Origin: Metridium senile
Lineage: Eukaryota > Cnidaria > Anthozoa > Actiniaria > Metridiidae
Length of the DNA: 64,000 nucleotides
Assembly (NCBI GenBank): GCA_949775045.1
Contig: OX459095.1
Coordinates: forward strand, 26,272,978 to 26,336,977
Reading direction: 5' to 3'
The notes under the pieces are model-generated. The model worked only from the letters and a program-made list of their open reading frames with translations, was not told the DNA's origin and did no database searches. Within the stretch, counting starts at the first letter, position 1. Every line of letters begins with the position of its first letter. The position numbers were made by a program, and so were the translations under genes. Shown here in pieces: positions 1 through 10,005 of the stretch.

Positions 1-1234
1 GTAATGATTCGTTGGTTTGAATTGATGATACTGCACTTGTTTTAGGCATAGCCGTTAAGCTCTCAAAGCCACTATCGAATACTCTAGTTGATGGAGCATT
101 TTGAGGGGTTGTAGGTTGAGTTTCATCTAGGTTGTCATCATGCGTAGGTAATGCTTCGACCATAGGGATATTAGATGGAAGATGAACTCTTGAAGAATTG
201 TTATTTAGTTGTTTTTCTAGATCTAAATAGCGTTGATACACCTGAGAATATCTTTTCATTTTTATTTCCGATGAAACATTTGGCTCGTTGAGGATATTCT
301 GCATTTGTTTATTCAATCCCTGCAATATGGTTAACTGTGGTGGCTGCATAACACTCTGACGCTCAAAATAGTTTACCAAACTTTCTAAGGCCGTGTTTGA
401 GTAAGCTTCAGCTGAGGACTGGGTAGGAGCCCTTTCTTCGGGCAAAACATTAGCCCGCAGTCTACACTCTTCAGCGGTATTGGGTTTGAGATCCACAAAA
501 AGATATCCGTAAGGCCGTTGGACAGCGGCTTCATATTTTTGAATAAACTGCTCTGTTTTTCCGGGGTACATCTGTTTGCCCAAGGTAGTTATTTGGAGTT
601 TATCTCTCGGATTTTTAAACAATACAAGATAGGCTGTATTTAGACTTAAAGTTCGCATTATTTTCCCTTGAAAATAAAGGTTCTGTACCATGAAAATGAC
701 GCTAAGATTCCGATGGTGAGATCCTTTGGTAAATAAATTGAGGATGCGTTTATCATTAGAGGTTTCAGACATTTGATCATCAATGACAATTAGGTTATTG
801 AATTTTGCATCAAAAAACCAATCTTCGTCAATATCGTGAGGCACCCCTTTAATAAATTCAATTCCAGGAACTGTTTTCAACATATTATCGTATGCCGGCT
901 GCCACTGTGAGTAGCTCCACACAATTCTTTGTGGCATAGGTGTGATAACTTGAGTTGCATGCTTAAGCAGATTTTGGACCCAAAATGTTTTTCCTGATCC
1001 GGTCATACCCGCTACAAGCGCAGTGAATGGGTGCTCTAACTGAAATTTTCCACAATTCTCTAGTGATCCATTTCCAAGTTGAAGGGTTGTAGGTTTTTGA
1101 TGACTAACATCATTAGGTATTTTTCCTTGCTGATACCAGTATGTACGTTCTGGTCCATTTATTTTGTGGACTCGACTCAAATGGGATGATAAATTTTTGA
1201 CTGACTTCCGACACAATGAACACATCCGAGTCAT
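1..1234 (-). CDS. Polinton/adintovirus-like DNA-packaging ATPase, C-terminus beyond the left edge
   Basis: This frame is open from the ATG at 1234 to the window edge: 411 codons with no stop, and an in-frame TAA lies six codons upstream of the ATG. Residues 76-83 read GMTGSGKT (Walker A) and 147-153 read NLIVIDD (Walker B with the acidic pair). They are followed by a polar sensor-like stretch near 172-188 with HHRNLSVIFMVQN. This order is typical of the FtsK/HerA (A32-like) ATPases that pump DNA into capsids of Polinton/Maverick and adintovirus-type elements. An N-terminal C2H2-like zinc finger is visible (C5, C8, H18, H23). Beyond about residue 260 the chain is low in complexity and rich in Gln, Asn and Ser. 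The gene is divergent from the two plus-strand element ORFs. No stop or frameshift is present, so the copy looks recent. The ATPase family call is firm; which element lineage it belongs to is inferred. Confidence 0.88.
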   Translation of the reverse strand, partial: MTRMCSLCRKSVKNLSSHLSRVHKINGPERTYWYQQGKIPNDVSHQKPTTLQLGNGSLENCGKFQLEHPFTALVAGMTGSGKTFWVQNLLKHATQVITPMPQRIVWSYSQWQPAYDNMLKTVPGIEFIKGVPHDIDEDWFFDAKFNNLIVIDDQMSETSNDKRILNLFTKGSHHRNLSVIFMVQNLYFQGKIMRTLSLNTAYLVLFKNPRDKLQITTLGKQMYPGKTEQFIQKYEAAVQRPYGYLFVDLKPNTAEECRLRANVLPEERAPTQSSAEAYSNTALESLVNYFERQSVMQPPQLTILQGLNKQMQNILNEPNVSSEIKMKRYSQVYQRYLDLEKQLNNNSSRVHLPSNIPMVEALPTHDDNLDETQPTTPQNAPSTRVFDSGFESLTAMPKTSAVSSIQTNESL

Positions 1235-1278
1235 CGCGAGTCTTTTTAGTTATAGATGAATAGATCATTTTAGCCCTA

Positions 1279-1286
1279 TTTATATA
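1279..1286 (-). promoter_or_regulatory. TATA box of the packaging ATPase gene
   Basis: The minus strand reads TATATAAATAGGG here, with the TATA core 45 nt upstream of the ATPase ATG. At the usual 25-30 nt spacing this gives a very short 5' UTR. A consensus TATA box suits a viral-type gene, but transcription has not been shown. Confidence 0.55.
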
Positions 1287-1330
1287 CACTTTCTAAACAT
1301 CAATAGCTTGGCTACCAAGCTGTCAATTTG

Positions 1331-1783
1331 TAGCTAGAAGGCTATGGGTAGCCTATGTAGCTAGCAGGCTATGGGTAGCCTATATAGCTAGCTGGCTATG
1401 GGTAGCCAATAGCTAGCAGGCTATGGGTAGCCAAAGCTAGCAGGCTATGGGTAGCCAATAGCTAGCAGGCTATGGGTAGCCAAAAGCTAGCAGGCTATGG
1501 GTAGCCAATAGCTAGCAGGCTATGGATAGCCAATAGCTAGCAGGCTATGGGTAGCCAAAGCTAGCAGGCTATGGGTAGCCAAAAGCTAGCAGGCTATGGG
1601 TAGCCAAAAGCTAGCAGGCTATGGGTAGCCGGCCTATTTAGCTAGCAGGCTATGGGTAGCCAAAGCTAGCAGGCTATGGGTAGCCAATAGCTAGCAGGCT
1701 ATGGGTAGCCAATAGCTTGCAGGCTATGGGTAGCCAATAGCTTGCAGCCTATGGGTAGCCAAAAGCTATCAGGCTATCCTCGT
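1331..1783. repeat. 25-bp hairpin minisatellite, about 17 units
   Basis: A tandem array of 22-27 bp units, mostly 25 bp, containing GCTAGCAGGCTATGGGTAGC followed by a variable CAAT/CAAA spacer. Almost every unit holds the perfect inverted repeat GGCTA-TGGG-TAGCC, and most also hold the palindrome GCTAGC, so each unit can form a small stem-loop on either strand. Units differ mainly in the spacer. The array sits between the ATPase promoter and the tRNA gene, in the divergent intergenic region of the element. Confidence 0.93.
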
Positions 1784-1825
1784 CATTTTTTTTTTTTTTT
1801 TAGTGCGTGCGATCCGTAAAAGGAT

Positions 1826-1832
1826 AAAAAAA
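1826..1832 (-). terminator. RNA polymerase III terminator of tRNA-Trp
   Basis: Seven consecutive T residues on the minus strand begin 4 nt after the tRNA discriminator base. This is the normal pol III stop signal and supports a transcription-competent tRNA gene. Confidence 0.7.
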
Positions 1833-1835
1833 GCA

Positions 1836-1907
1836 TGACCCCGACGCGATTCGAACACGTAACCTTCTGGTCTGGAGCCAGATGTGCTACCATTGCACCA
1901 CGAGGTC
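1836..1907 (-). tRNA. tRNA-Trp (anticodon CCA)
   Basis: The 72-nt sequence folds into a complete cloverleaf. The acceptor stem GACCTCG/CGGGGTC has one G-U pair, the D stem is GTGC/GCAC, the anticodon stem is TCTGG/CCAGA around loop CTCCAGA (anticodon CCA), and the T stem ACGTG/CGCGT surrounds TTCGAAT. The discriminator base is A. B-box sequence is intact (GTTCGAATC) and a T-run terminator follows. No CCA is encoded, as expected of a eukaryotic nuclear gene. It lies between the ATPase gene and the plus-strand ORFs of a Polinton-like element. It is either part of the element's cargo or a host gene caught between two element fragments. Confidence 0.95.
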
Positions 1908-2068
1908 TTCCCTAGAAATTTCACCGCCTTAAAAAGTTTAAATAACTGTATTAAGTTCTAATTGAATAACTAGTTTACGTAGCGGATCTGCTATTGGCTT
2001 CCGTTGGCTATAAATATCCTATCATATTATCAGGTAGCTCATTGTTAAAACAGCTCAGTACAGGAAAC

Positions 2069-2395
2069 ATGAGCCAGTTGCTTGTCAATAATTTTGGTTA
2101 TCTCCACCTATTAGCTCATTGCCCTGATCATCAAAGACTATTTCTGCTATCATCTGCTACCCCACCACAAGTGCATTCTTTGTGCGAAGTTTGCTATAAT
2201 CTGTTGAGAGGGTTGATTCCTCTTTCTGAAATACAAAAACGGCAATTGGAAAGGCATAAAGATTTGATAAGAAATTTAGCCGACTCATCAGTTCCATTCA
2301 AAAGGAAAAAGCAAATTTTATCTCAAAAAGGTTCAGGATTTGTGGAGGAAATCGTATCGCCTTTGATGTCTACTTTGAGTCTACTTTTGCTATAA
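2069..2395 (+). CDS. Small conserved Polinton/adintovirus-associated protein (108 aa)
   Basis: The first ATG of this frame is at 2069. The frame is open for about 25 codons upstream but without an ATG, so I start at 2069; an unrecognised upstream exon or start is possible. The protein has a hydrophobic N-terminal half rich in Leu and His, a central basic patch (KRQLERHKDLIRNL, then KRKKQIL) and a Gly then Leu-rich hydrophobic C-terminus. This arrangement of RHKDLIR, basic KRKKQ, QKGSGF and a hydrophobic tail matches a small protein I know from metazoan Polinton/adintovirus-type elements, where a virion-associated role has been proposed. Its role here is inferred. It is 80 bp upstream of the next ORF on the same strand. 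Confidence 0.7.
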   Translation: MSQLLVNNFGYLHLLAHCPDHQRLFLLSSATPPQVHSLCEVCYNLLRGLIPLSEIQKRQLERHKDLIRNLADSSVPFKRKKQILSQKGSGFVEEIVSPLMSTLSLLLL

Positions 2396-2475
2396 CTAAA
2401 ACTGTTACTTTCCTAAACGATCATTATACATTTGAGAGTTAAAGGAAAATAAGCATAAAGAGAAAGCGAGAGAGG

Positions 2476-3330
2476 ATGGATTCAGAGGATGACATTAGCA
2501 CTGTCAGTGAAAGTGACGACGAAAGCATAAACTTTGATGAAACTGACATTGATGCTATGTTGAAAAATATCTCACCTAGCATACCCAAAGATAGGGCTTT
2601 AGAATTTCTACACAGCATGGCGTCTTCAAAAGCTATTTTATATTGGAATTCGCATGGAGAAATGACCTATCACCAGCGAAGAATACCTCTTACACAGATG
2701 GTAGAGCTTATTGAATATTCTATGCTACCTTATAACCTGGATGTTAAAAATCCCAGAGGACTTCAAACGTTTATAAATGGTTTATCAGAATTAGGCATAA
2801 ACAAAAACCTCATAAGAAACAAAAAGTTGCTCGTAGAACTGGTTGCTAGGCGACCAGAAGGAGAGGATAGTTCTGATGATAGTGATTTTAGCAGTGAAGA
2901 ACAAGATGATGATGAAGAAGACAGCGATGAAGAAGAAGAGGAAATGGAAAGTGATGATGATGATGATGATGATGATGATCATGGAGAGGAAGGCAAGTGC
3001 CAGGTTTGTCAAGAAACAAAATCTTTCGATAGGATCCCTATCATTATTTGTCCTATGTGTCAATGGGAAGATCAAACCTGGTTCCGAAAGTGGGGGAAGC
3101 CCGTCGAATGTGACATTTGTATGACTAAGATTTCTACTAATTCAAATACCGTGAAAAAGTTGTTTTGCGAATGTCAAGATTGTGGTTCTATGCATCAACT
3201 TAATTGGAAGAAAAATGAGCTCAAACTCATTGATCGTAATAGAGGTATAACAAACACTGACAATGAAATAGAACAAGAAAGCGGCCGGCCTAGAAATGGA
3301 AGAGAATTAGACTTTTACCATCCTCTATAA
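2476..3330 (+). CDS. Acidic zinc-ribbon protein of the Polinton/adintovirus-like element (284 aa)
   Basis: An intact 284-residue ORF. Residues 1-30 are acidic. Residues 35-125 form a folded-looking domain with the signature ILYWNSHGEM and LPYNLDVKNPRGLQTFI, which I associate with an uncharacterised protein of metazoan Polinton/adintovirus elements. Residues 129-172 are an extreme Asp/Glu tract ending in a run of Asp encoded by a GAT repeat. Residues 175-236 hold cysteine pairs (C175/C178, C192/C195, C212/C215, C231/C233/C236), enough for two zinc ribbons. The C-terminus is basic then polar. The zinc ribbons suggest nucleic-acid or protein binding; no enzymatic motif is visible. The absence of stops argues for a young insertion. 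Confidence 0.72.
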   Translation: MDSEDDISTVSESDDESINFDETDIDAMLKNISPSIPKDRALEFLHSMASSKAILYWNSHGEMTYHQRRIPLTQMVELIEYSMLPYNLDVKNPRGLQTFINGLSELGINKNLIRNKKLLVELVARRPEGEDSSDDSDFSSEEQDDDEEDSDEEEEEMESDDDDDDDDDHGEEGKCQVCQETKSFDRIPIIICPMCQWEDQTWFRKWGKPVECDICMTKISTNSNTVKKLFCECQDCGSMHQLNWKKNELKLIDRNRGITNTDNEIEQESGRPRNGRELDFYHPL

Positions 3331-3372
3331 TTGAATAGACCGGATAACAATGTTTGTAATTGAGAGTTTTAT

Positions 3373-3378
3373 AATAAA
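3373..3378 (+). promoter_or_regulatory. Polyadenylation signal AATAAA
   Basis: A canonical AATAAA lies 43 nt after the stop of the acidic zinc-ribbon ORF, a sensible place for 3' end formation of that transcript. Confidence 0.5.
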
Positions 3379-3919
3379 AATCAATTTGCTAGCGATCATC
3401 AATCTATCGTAGACCAGTCTTTGAACTCATTAACAATTCACAATCTTGTAGTTTTCAAGACAAACAAAGGATTAAAGGATTAACAAATAATACACCAACC
3501 TACATATTACTAAATGAACATGATTACAAAATAACTAAACTAAACAGCTCTGCAGATATATTTCTATATGCTAGAATTTTGTGTAAGGAAAGTATTTTCA
3601 AATGCACATATAGAACCATTAATAATGACTAAATATAGAACAGATATACCTTTTGTTTCTAACTAATCCCATGGACAATAAACACCCTACTAGGATTTGA
3701 ATACCCTATAGAAAAGTGCTTTCATCGGATTATTTCCGGATTAACTAAATTCACAAATTCTGAATTCACCTCAAAAATAGCTGAGTTTGCGATACAGAAA
3801 TCAAAAATTGCCTAGCTAAGGAATTAAAAAAACTGCTTACCTCAGCGAATGGCGCAGAACTCTCATAAAAACCCTACTAGTATTTAGTATTCAACGTTTT
3901 TGGAAATAGCTGTATATCA
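3379..3919. other. AT-rich intergenic sequence
   Basis: No ORF, RNA gene or internal repeat recognised. It may be the non-coding right flank of the Polinton-like element, but no element terminus was identified. Confidence 0.5.
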
Positions 3920-4168
3920 TACAGTCAATTCAAAAAACATTGTCGTCAATAGGCTTCAAGTCTACGCGACTAGACCGAAAGGTAGCATGGATAGAAATCA
4001 CGAAGCAGCGAATTATTCATAATTAGTTGATTGAGTGCGCGTGGTATTGCGCTTTAGATACTGTGTGCATTTATCCGCTAGCTTCGGTGATTTTTACTCA
4101 TGCTACCTTTCGGTCTATTCGCGTAGACTTGAAGCCTATTGACAACAATGTTTATTGAATTGACTGTA
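3920..4168. mobile_element. Foldback/MITE element with ~87-bp inverted arms
   Basis: The arms 3920-4006 and 4081-4168 are near-perfect inverted copies. Each contains TACAGTCAATTCA at the outer end, then CAATAGGCTTCAAGTCTACG and GACCGAAAGGTAGCATG. A 74-bp centre separates them. No coding capacity. The target duplication is not clear; both outer flanks carry TATA-like sequence. The end motif TTGACTGTATATTTG recurs at 4289-4303. Confidence 0.85.
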
Positions 4169-4439
4169 TATTTGTCTTCTGCCGAGCAGCGTCCATTTCA
4201 AAGGCTTTATCAGTCTCGACATTAATCGAAGTGATCTCACAATCAGCAATGTTTTGTTAATCGGTATCGCTGATATTGCATGGCCGGCCTTGACTGTATA
4301 TTTGATTTATTCAAAGGCCGGTGTCATTAACCTACCAAGATATAACTAGTTGATCAATGAATGGTTATGATCGCAGATACAACCACATTTTAAGCCGTCT
4401 CTTAAATCACAGCTAATGGGAAAAATACCATGATAAGAT
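4169..4439. other. Intergenic sequence
   Basis: No gene. It carries an extra copy of the foldback end motif (4289-4303) next to GGCCGGCC. Confidence 0.4.
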
Positions 4440-4730
4440 AGCAAACCGGGATATTGATAGTACAACAACCGTTCCTGCAGGGGAGGGGCCAGTCAGTTAA
4501 TGATAGTACAACAACAGGCCCTGCAGGGGAGGGGACTTGTTAAAATACAAATAAGACCGATAAATAGCGGCCTGGGTAGGGGTGACTGTATTCGTAAATA
4601 GTACAAAAACACGCCCTGCAGCTAGGGGAGAGGACCATTTAAAGCGCGCAAATACGACCGATAAATAGTGGCCTGGTAAGGGCAACAACACACCCTGTGT
4701 AGGGGAGTGGTGGGGCGCTGTAAAACGCAA
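4440..4730. repeat. Diverged repeats with CCTGCAGGGGAGGGG core
   Basis: Three to four diverged units share AATAGTACAACAAC, CCCTGCAG, GGGGAGGGG and ACGACCGATAAATAG. Spacing varies between about 60 and 120 bp. Non-coding and markedly GC-richer than the surroundings. Confidence 0.6.
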
Positions 4731-4989
4731 ATATCTACATGAGAAAACTATTTCTTTCTTTTTAACAAAATATCGATCTCCAAAGTAAATTGTCGCGAAA
4801 AGCGAGAAATACAATAAAGAGTTAGTTATGAACGCCCCTAGAGGAAGAGCAGACTAGTCCCAGGCTTTCTCTTTCTTTTTTATAGCTTCGCGCTTGTCCC
4901 AGTATATCTAACGCTCCTCGCATCAAGGAACGCCTGTTGGAGAAAAGGACACATATACGTATGCAAATATATGAACTACAACAGCTAGA

Positions 4990-5240
4990 TGACTGAAACC
5001 ATTTCGGGAATATCAAAAAAAAAATTGCCCGAGGTGGGAGTAGGCGGGGAAATGATAAGCTAGAAAGTTAAAATGGCTCTTTGGATATCGTCCGGGAGGG
5101 GTAAGATTGTTGACTGAAACCATTACGGAAAATATATAACTGTGTCCTATGGGGAGAGGAGGCGGGCGAACAAGACAACCAAAATAGCTGGAGATGGGTA
5201 AGTTAAGGTTGTCGTTTGAATCCATTAGCATGCAATTATT
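4990..5240. repeat. Diverged ~120-bp tandem duplication
   Basis: The motif GACTGAAACCATTTCGGGAA at about 4991 recurs as GACTGAAACCATTACGGAAA at about 5113, and a weaker third copy follows near 5215. Each is followed by GGGGAG/GGCGGG-rich sequence. Confidence 0.55.
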
Positions 5241-5460
5241 GAATGAGACTGGGTATATGATATAAATTAGAATTTACAGATCGATTAGGATGCTATCTCG
5301 AGCTCCAATAACAACACCTTTATTTAAATTGTACATGTAAGGCGCATTGAGATTAGAAATGCGCCATAGAAATCTTCATAATTCCTCATATCGTACGAAA
5401 GTTCAATACTTATTGTATGTATTATTCATTCAAAATGCTTCCAAAACTGATTTATATATA

Positions 5461-5765
5461 CCTATATATATTTCAAAAATCGTTGTCGCAGCCGGAGCTA
5501 CAGACCACACTCTAAACCCTGCAAAGGATGTCGGTTACATGGACTTATTTTGTGATTCATTGCATGTTTTTTACTTGAAAGGATTATTTATATTCAAAGT
5601 ACCACAACAACAACTTGTTATGGTCATATAACACAGGCACGTACAACCAAAATATGCTAGGAATAAATCGATAACAAGAGACGAAATACCGACATCCTTT
5701 GCAGACTGTAGAGTCGGTGGACTGTGGCTTTGTTTGCGACAACGATTTTTGAAATAGGTTTATAT
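5461..5765. mobile_element. MITE family A, copy 1 (complete)
   Basis: Inverted arms of about 75 bp: the left arm holds TTTCAAAAATCGTTGTCGCA and GCAAAGGATGTCGGT, the right arm the reverse complement (ACCGACATCCTTTGC, GCGACAACGATTTTTGAAAT). The centre is shared with the copy in the sialyltransferase intron in opposite orientation. The outer end resembles the ACACCTATTTC terminus of other elements in this window. Confidence 0.85.
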
Positions 5766-8700
5766 GGCAAAAACAAAGCATTTCTATCCCATTTCAATTA
5801 ATTATTTGCGCTGCGAGCCATATCGAGTTCTTGCCACAGAATGATACGAAGAATTTACCAGTTGATTTTAACCAATCAGAAACGAATAAATATTTTGAAT
5901 GAATAATAAAATAGGTCCCTTCTGCCGGAGGGGGGAGGGGGTGTGCTTAAAGAACCGCTCAAAAAGATCGGTTTGATTTTAACCACAATCAGTTACCACA
6001 AATGCGTTACCCAACCAGAAATAAATGATACTGAGTAATTCAATTTACCAGAAAACACCACTGGAAATATGAATGATTTATTCCAACGATATTGATCGAT
6101 GAAAACAAGTCGTTCTATATAAACTAAAAAAGATTTCCATCCTATCTGACAATATTTATTGTGATATTTCGAATATTTCATAATTATTCGAAAGTTTCAT
6201 ATTCGACTAGTCATATTTCCTAGTTAAGTAATAAGAAAATGCGGAAATCTGTTAAGAATTTGTGTTTCTATTAAAGCAAATTACTAAAACATTGGCACTT
6301 ATACACCATTTCCCCAAAGTTAACTCTGAATCGAAGGGAATAAATGATTAAACATAAAAGCAACTTAGTAAATTATATACACATGTTGTCTCGCACATAA
6401 ATAACCACGAGGAGTATGTCAGTGAAATTCCTTAGAAGGTTCCATTTCATGCTGTTTATATAGATAATGTATGCCAGTGTTTCTTTGTGCATATGTTTTT
6501 AAGAAGTGGATTGCTTAATGAAGGTACTGTGTTTGTAGACTTGATGCTTTTTGGATTATAACATTTCAATAGTGACCCTACAGCGAAAAGATTTAAGAAT
6601 GAAAACACCACACATAGTAAGACGAAAGTATCATACAATGCAAGAAATACGTTATTATATACTAAAATCTGCAAACCTGTTAGTGGATTAGGGAGCAAAG
6701 AGAATGAGAAGCGATATAGTAGATATCAAAACACTAGTGAATTAGTTCCGGCCGTGTACAAAAACAGATGCTTTTTGCACTGCTATGGTGAATTTGAATC
6801 ATAATGGTTGCATGAGTTGAAGAATTGCTCTGAGCCAATCAATATCGCGTTGGCTGTTCGAACTAGGCTCACTTTCTGCCCCCGCTCTGTCATTCCGTTT
6901 TTTGTTTGTATGCAAATTTCCATATCAATCTTGGTTGGATTTTCTACCCAGCTACCGTACGTGCATGTTTGCGGGTATAGTCGAGGTCGTCTCTAAACGT
7001 AGGGAGCCTGTTATTCCTAACAAATGTCTTCGTCGATGCCCTTGTATTACGGTGAGTTGTCATTCAGTGAGAAACATTGCAAATAATAATATTAAGTAAA
7101 TCTTCAATTTTTTTTGTTTGATTTTCCTTTTGAAATTTGACCTGGTATGTAGGTGTTTGGACGTTCTAGCGAAATTTCGATACGAAGTGATCATGAAAAT
7201 ATTGATGTTTTTCTGTCAAGAAAGGAAAAAAAGAATTCAAGTTTTGATACAAATAATTCTGAGAATAATTTTAGTTATTTTATTATTGTTATTTCTATAT
7301 TGTGACAATTTGAGAATAAATGTTTTTGGTTAATATTAAAGTAAATAAGACATTTTCTCCACGATTTTATTGTGCAAATTCAATTTTTCCCCTTTTATTT
7401 TAGTCTAATTAGACCTTTATTCGTCCGACATTGTAGAGCAAAAGTTAGTCTTGTAGGGTTTATTTGACAGATGTCATATCAAAAGGGTGCTTTCCAAGGT
7501 TTTCACAATAAAGTGTTATTCTGAAATCATTTTAATTTTTGAATCTGACAATGATTGTAATTCCTGTCGGAATATCATGTAGGAATAACCGATGCAATAA
7601 TATCATTCCAGCATCGAAAAGTGGCCGAATTTCTCATTAAAAAAACGAAAAACATATCCTCCTGTTTGTATACATTTCGAATGAATTGTGTGTTATACAA
7701 CACAAAAGTCCTTGTTTATTTAGTATTTTTGTTATAAACTTGAAGTTTTCATTCAAGATTGGCTCGATATGACAGTGTGAACTCGTTCATTCATTTCTCT
7801 AATTTCAAATGTCACCGTGTACGAAACTATAAGCTATTAAATAACTAACTTTTTCGTGTTTGCAATTACATTAAGAACTAGATAGAGAGCCAGAATAGCA
7901 AGAAAAATGATAAGATCTTAGATTAAAAATAGAGCGTTCACGAATTGATTACTCGGACCAATCGGCGACTCATATTTTTGATCCATTTATTTTCATCAAA
8001 ACATCCCATATTTCTAATTATAGGATTAAGCTCGAGAATGTGTTCATGTATTGTTAATGCATAATATCTTTAACTCAAAAGTAATTTGAAACTCAACAGT
8101 AATTTTCAAAATTGGCTTTTACTTAGATTTATACACTTTCGGAAAATTTCTCCTTGACATAATAAGTTTTTTTCTATTTTTCTTTCTGCCTTATTTTCTT
8201 TTTTCCTTTTTTCCTCTCTTTCGTTTACTTTATCAGTCGAATTTCTTTTCTTTTGAAAATTATGCAATTTATTCTTTCTCTTTGTTATATTCTTTTTCTT
8301 ACTTTTTATGTTTCATTTTTTCTTTTCATTCCCTTTCTTTCGTTTTTATACAGCGTTTCTATTGCTTTTCTATTTTATCCCTGTTTTTCATAAACTATCT
8401 TTCAATTTTATCCTCTTTTGCATTTTTTCGTACTTCTCGCATACTTCCTTACATTCTTTCTTCCCTATTCTAACTTTTTACCTTTTTAATCTAATTTATC
8501 TATTTTTTTTGTTATCTTATCTTACTCATACAATTTACTCATTTTTATCTATCAGTAATTAATTATCTGTATAATCAAGCTTTCTGTAATTTATTGATTA
8601 TTGCCTGATGGAAAACTGCGTCTCCTCTCGACAGTTTTCTCATTTCTTTGGTTGAAATCGACTAAGAAATTGATGTGTTCAGTCTTCCTTATCTTGTTTA

Positions 8701-9255
8701 TCAATTGTTTTCTTTTCTAATATATTCCAGTTTCTTTAATTGTGTTATGCTGGAGTGGTCTTACACTGCATTAATATTGATTCTTCTATATCGAGAGTTA
8801 CATCTAACAAAACCTGTAAATGATTTCTTCAGGCATCGCTTGTAGGTGAAAGTGCCATGATCGTTAACAACTGAGCGAAAGTCTCATTGCCTGCGGCCAT
8901 AGATAATCTAAGATGAATTAGTTTAAAAAGTCTATTGACACTTTTGACTTACTGTTTCTAATAGCAAAGCTGGAAGTCCTTGAAAAAAGGTTTCTCAGGA
9001 TCTCAGTTGTATAATTATCAAGTTTTAATTGTTGTTGTTTTTTCCGAAATATAATTGTGTTTTTTTCCTTGATAGTCTTTTAATGTTTAGTTAGTTGCTC
9101 GTTCTCCTTTTTTTCAAGTCTTCCTCTATTTACTCTTGTTCTTTATTTTCTATTCATCTTTTTAGTAATTCATCTGGCTTTTCCTCTCGTTATCTTCTTT
9201 CTCCAAGTTATTTGGCTCCTATATTTCCTTAAATTCTTCAACTTTCTACGTGTAG
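5766..9255. other. Gene-free AT-rich intergenic DNA
   Basis: No supportable gene. 8160-8560 is pyrimidine-rich on the plus strand and yields spurious Ser/Phe-rich ORFs. All other ORFs are short and without recognisable motifs. Confidence 0.6.
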
Positions 9256-9261
9256 TTCTTT

Positions 9262-9306
<45 letters not shown>

Positions 9307-9355
9307 TACCATTTAGGTCAATCGCTCAATTTTGTTGTTGTTGTTGTTGTTGTTC
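9256..9355. repeat. (TTG)n microsatellite
   Basis: Fourteen or so TTG units near 9262-9304 and a second shorter run at 9333-9352, directly next to a solo arm of MITE family A whose internal sequence contains CAACAACAA; the microsatellite may have grown from it. Confidence 0.9.
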
Positions 9356-9363
9356 TTGTTCAT

Positions 9364-9440
9364 ATTACCGACATCCTTTGCTAGCTTCAGAATGTGGACT
9401 TTAGCTTCGGCTGCGACAACAATTTTAAAATAGGTGTATT
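9364..9440. mobile_element. MITE family A, solo right arm
   Basis: ATTACCGACATCCTTTGC and GCGACAACAATTTTAAAATA match the right arm of family A. No left arm is present; a (TTG)n array occupies its place. Confidence 0.75.
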
Positions 9441-10005
9441 ACAGTGGTGATTATATTGATAAACTGACTATACCTATATTGTTCTACCTGTCCTTTCATT
9501 ATTCACAGAATAATAACTATGTGAACATTAAGCACAGTTTAAATATAATGACAAATTAAGCTCGTAATTTTGAGCACAATTATGTGCTCCAATAATTTAT
9601 GATATTCATCAATTTCTGATGTTTATTCTCCATTGAATTGATTTTTTTATTTTTTTTATTCATCTTTTTATTTATTTCTTATTATTTTTTGAAAGCTTTT
9701 TGATGAATTGTATTCCCTGTTTCGTTGTTGCTTTTTTATTAATATGAAAGTGATCTTCAATATTTTAGATTTTTATTCACGCTGGCTGTAATATAAACAG
9801 CTGAGTGTACTCAATAAGCATTCCATGTCTCGTATTTTCAATATACGTAAATATATACAATAGAACTTGTTTTTACGTTGCATGAGTTCCTCCGAGAGAG
9901 TTTTTCATCAATGTTAATCTTAAGGATATTAACTATATGACTTTGTGCAATTAATCTTGTTTTCTGTCAGATTTTTGAGCAAACGGACTAATAACATGTC
10001 AATGA
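9441..10005. other. Gene-free AT-rich DNA
   Basis: Nothing recognisable on either strand. Confidence 0.5.

Noticed and set aside
2791..3075. Ile/Phe-rich antisense ORF and a Met/Lys-rich ORF in another frame
   Set aside because: Both are shadows of the acidic GAT-repeat part of the zinc-ribbon ORF.
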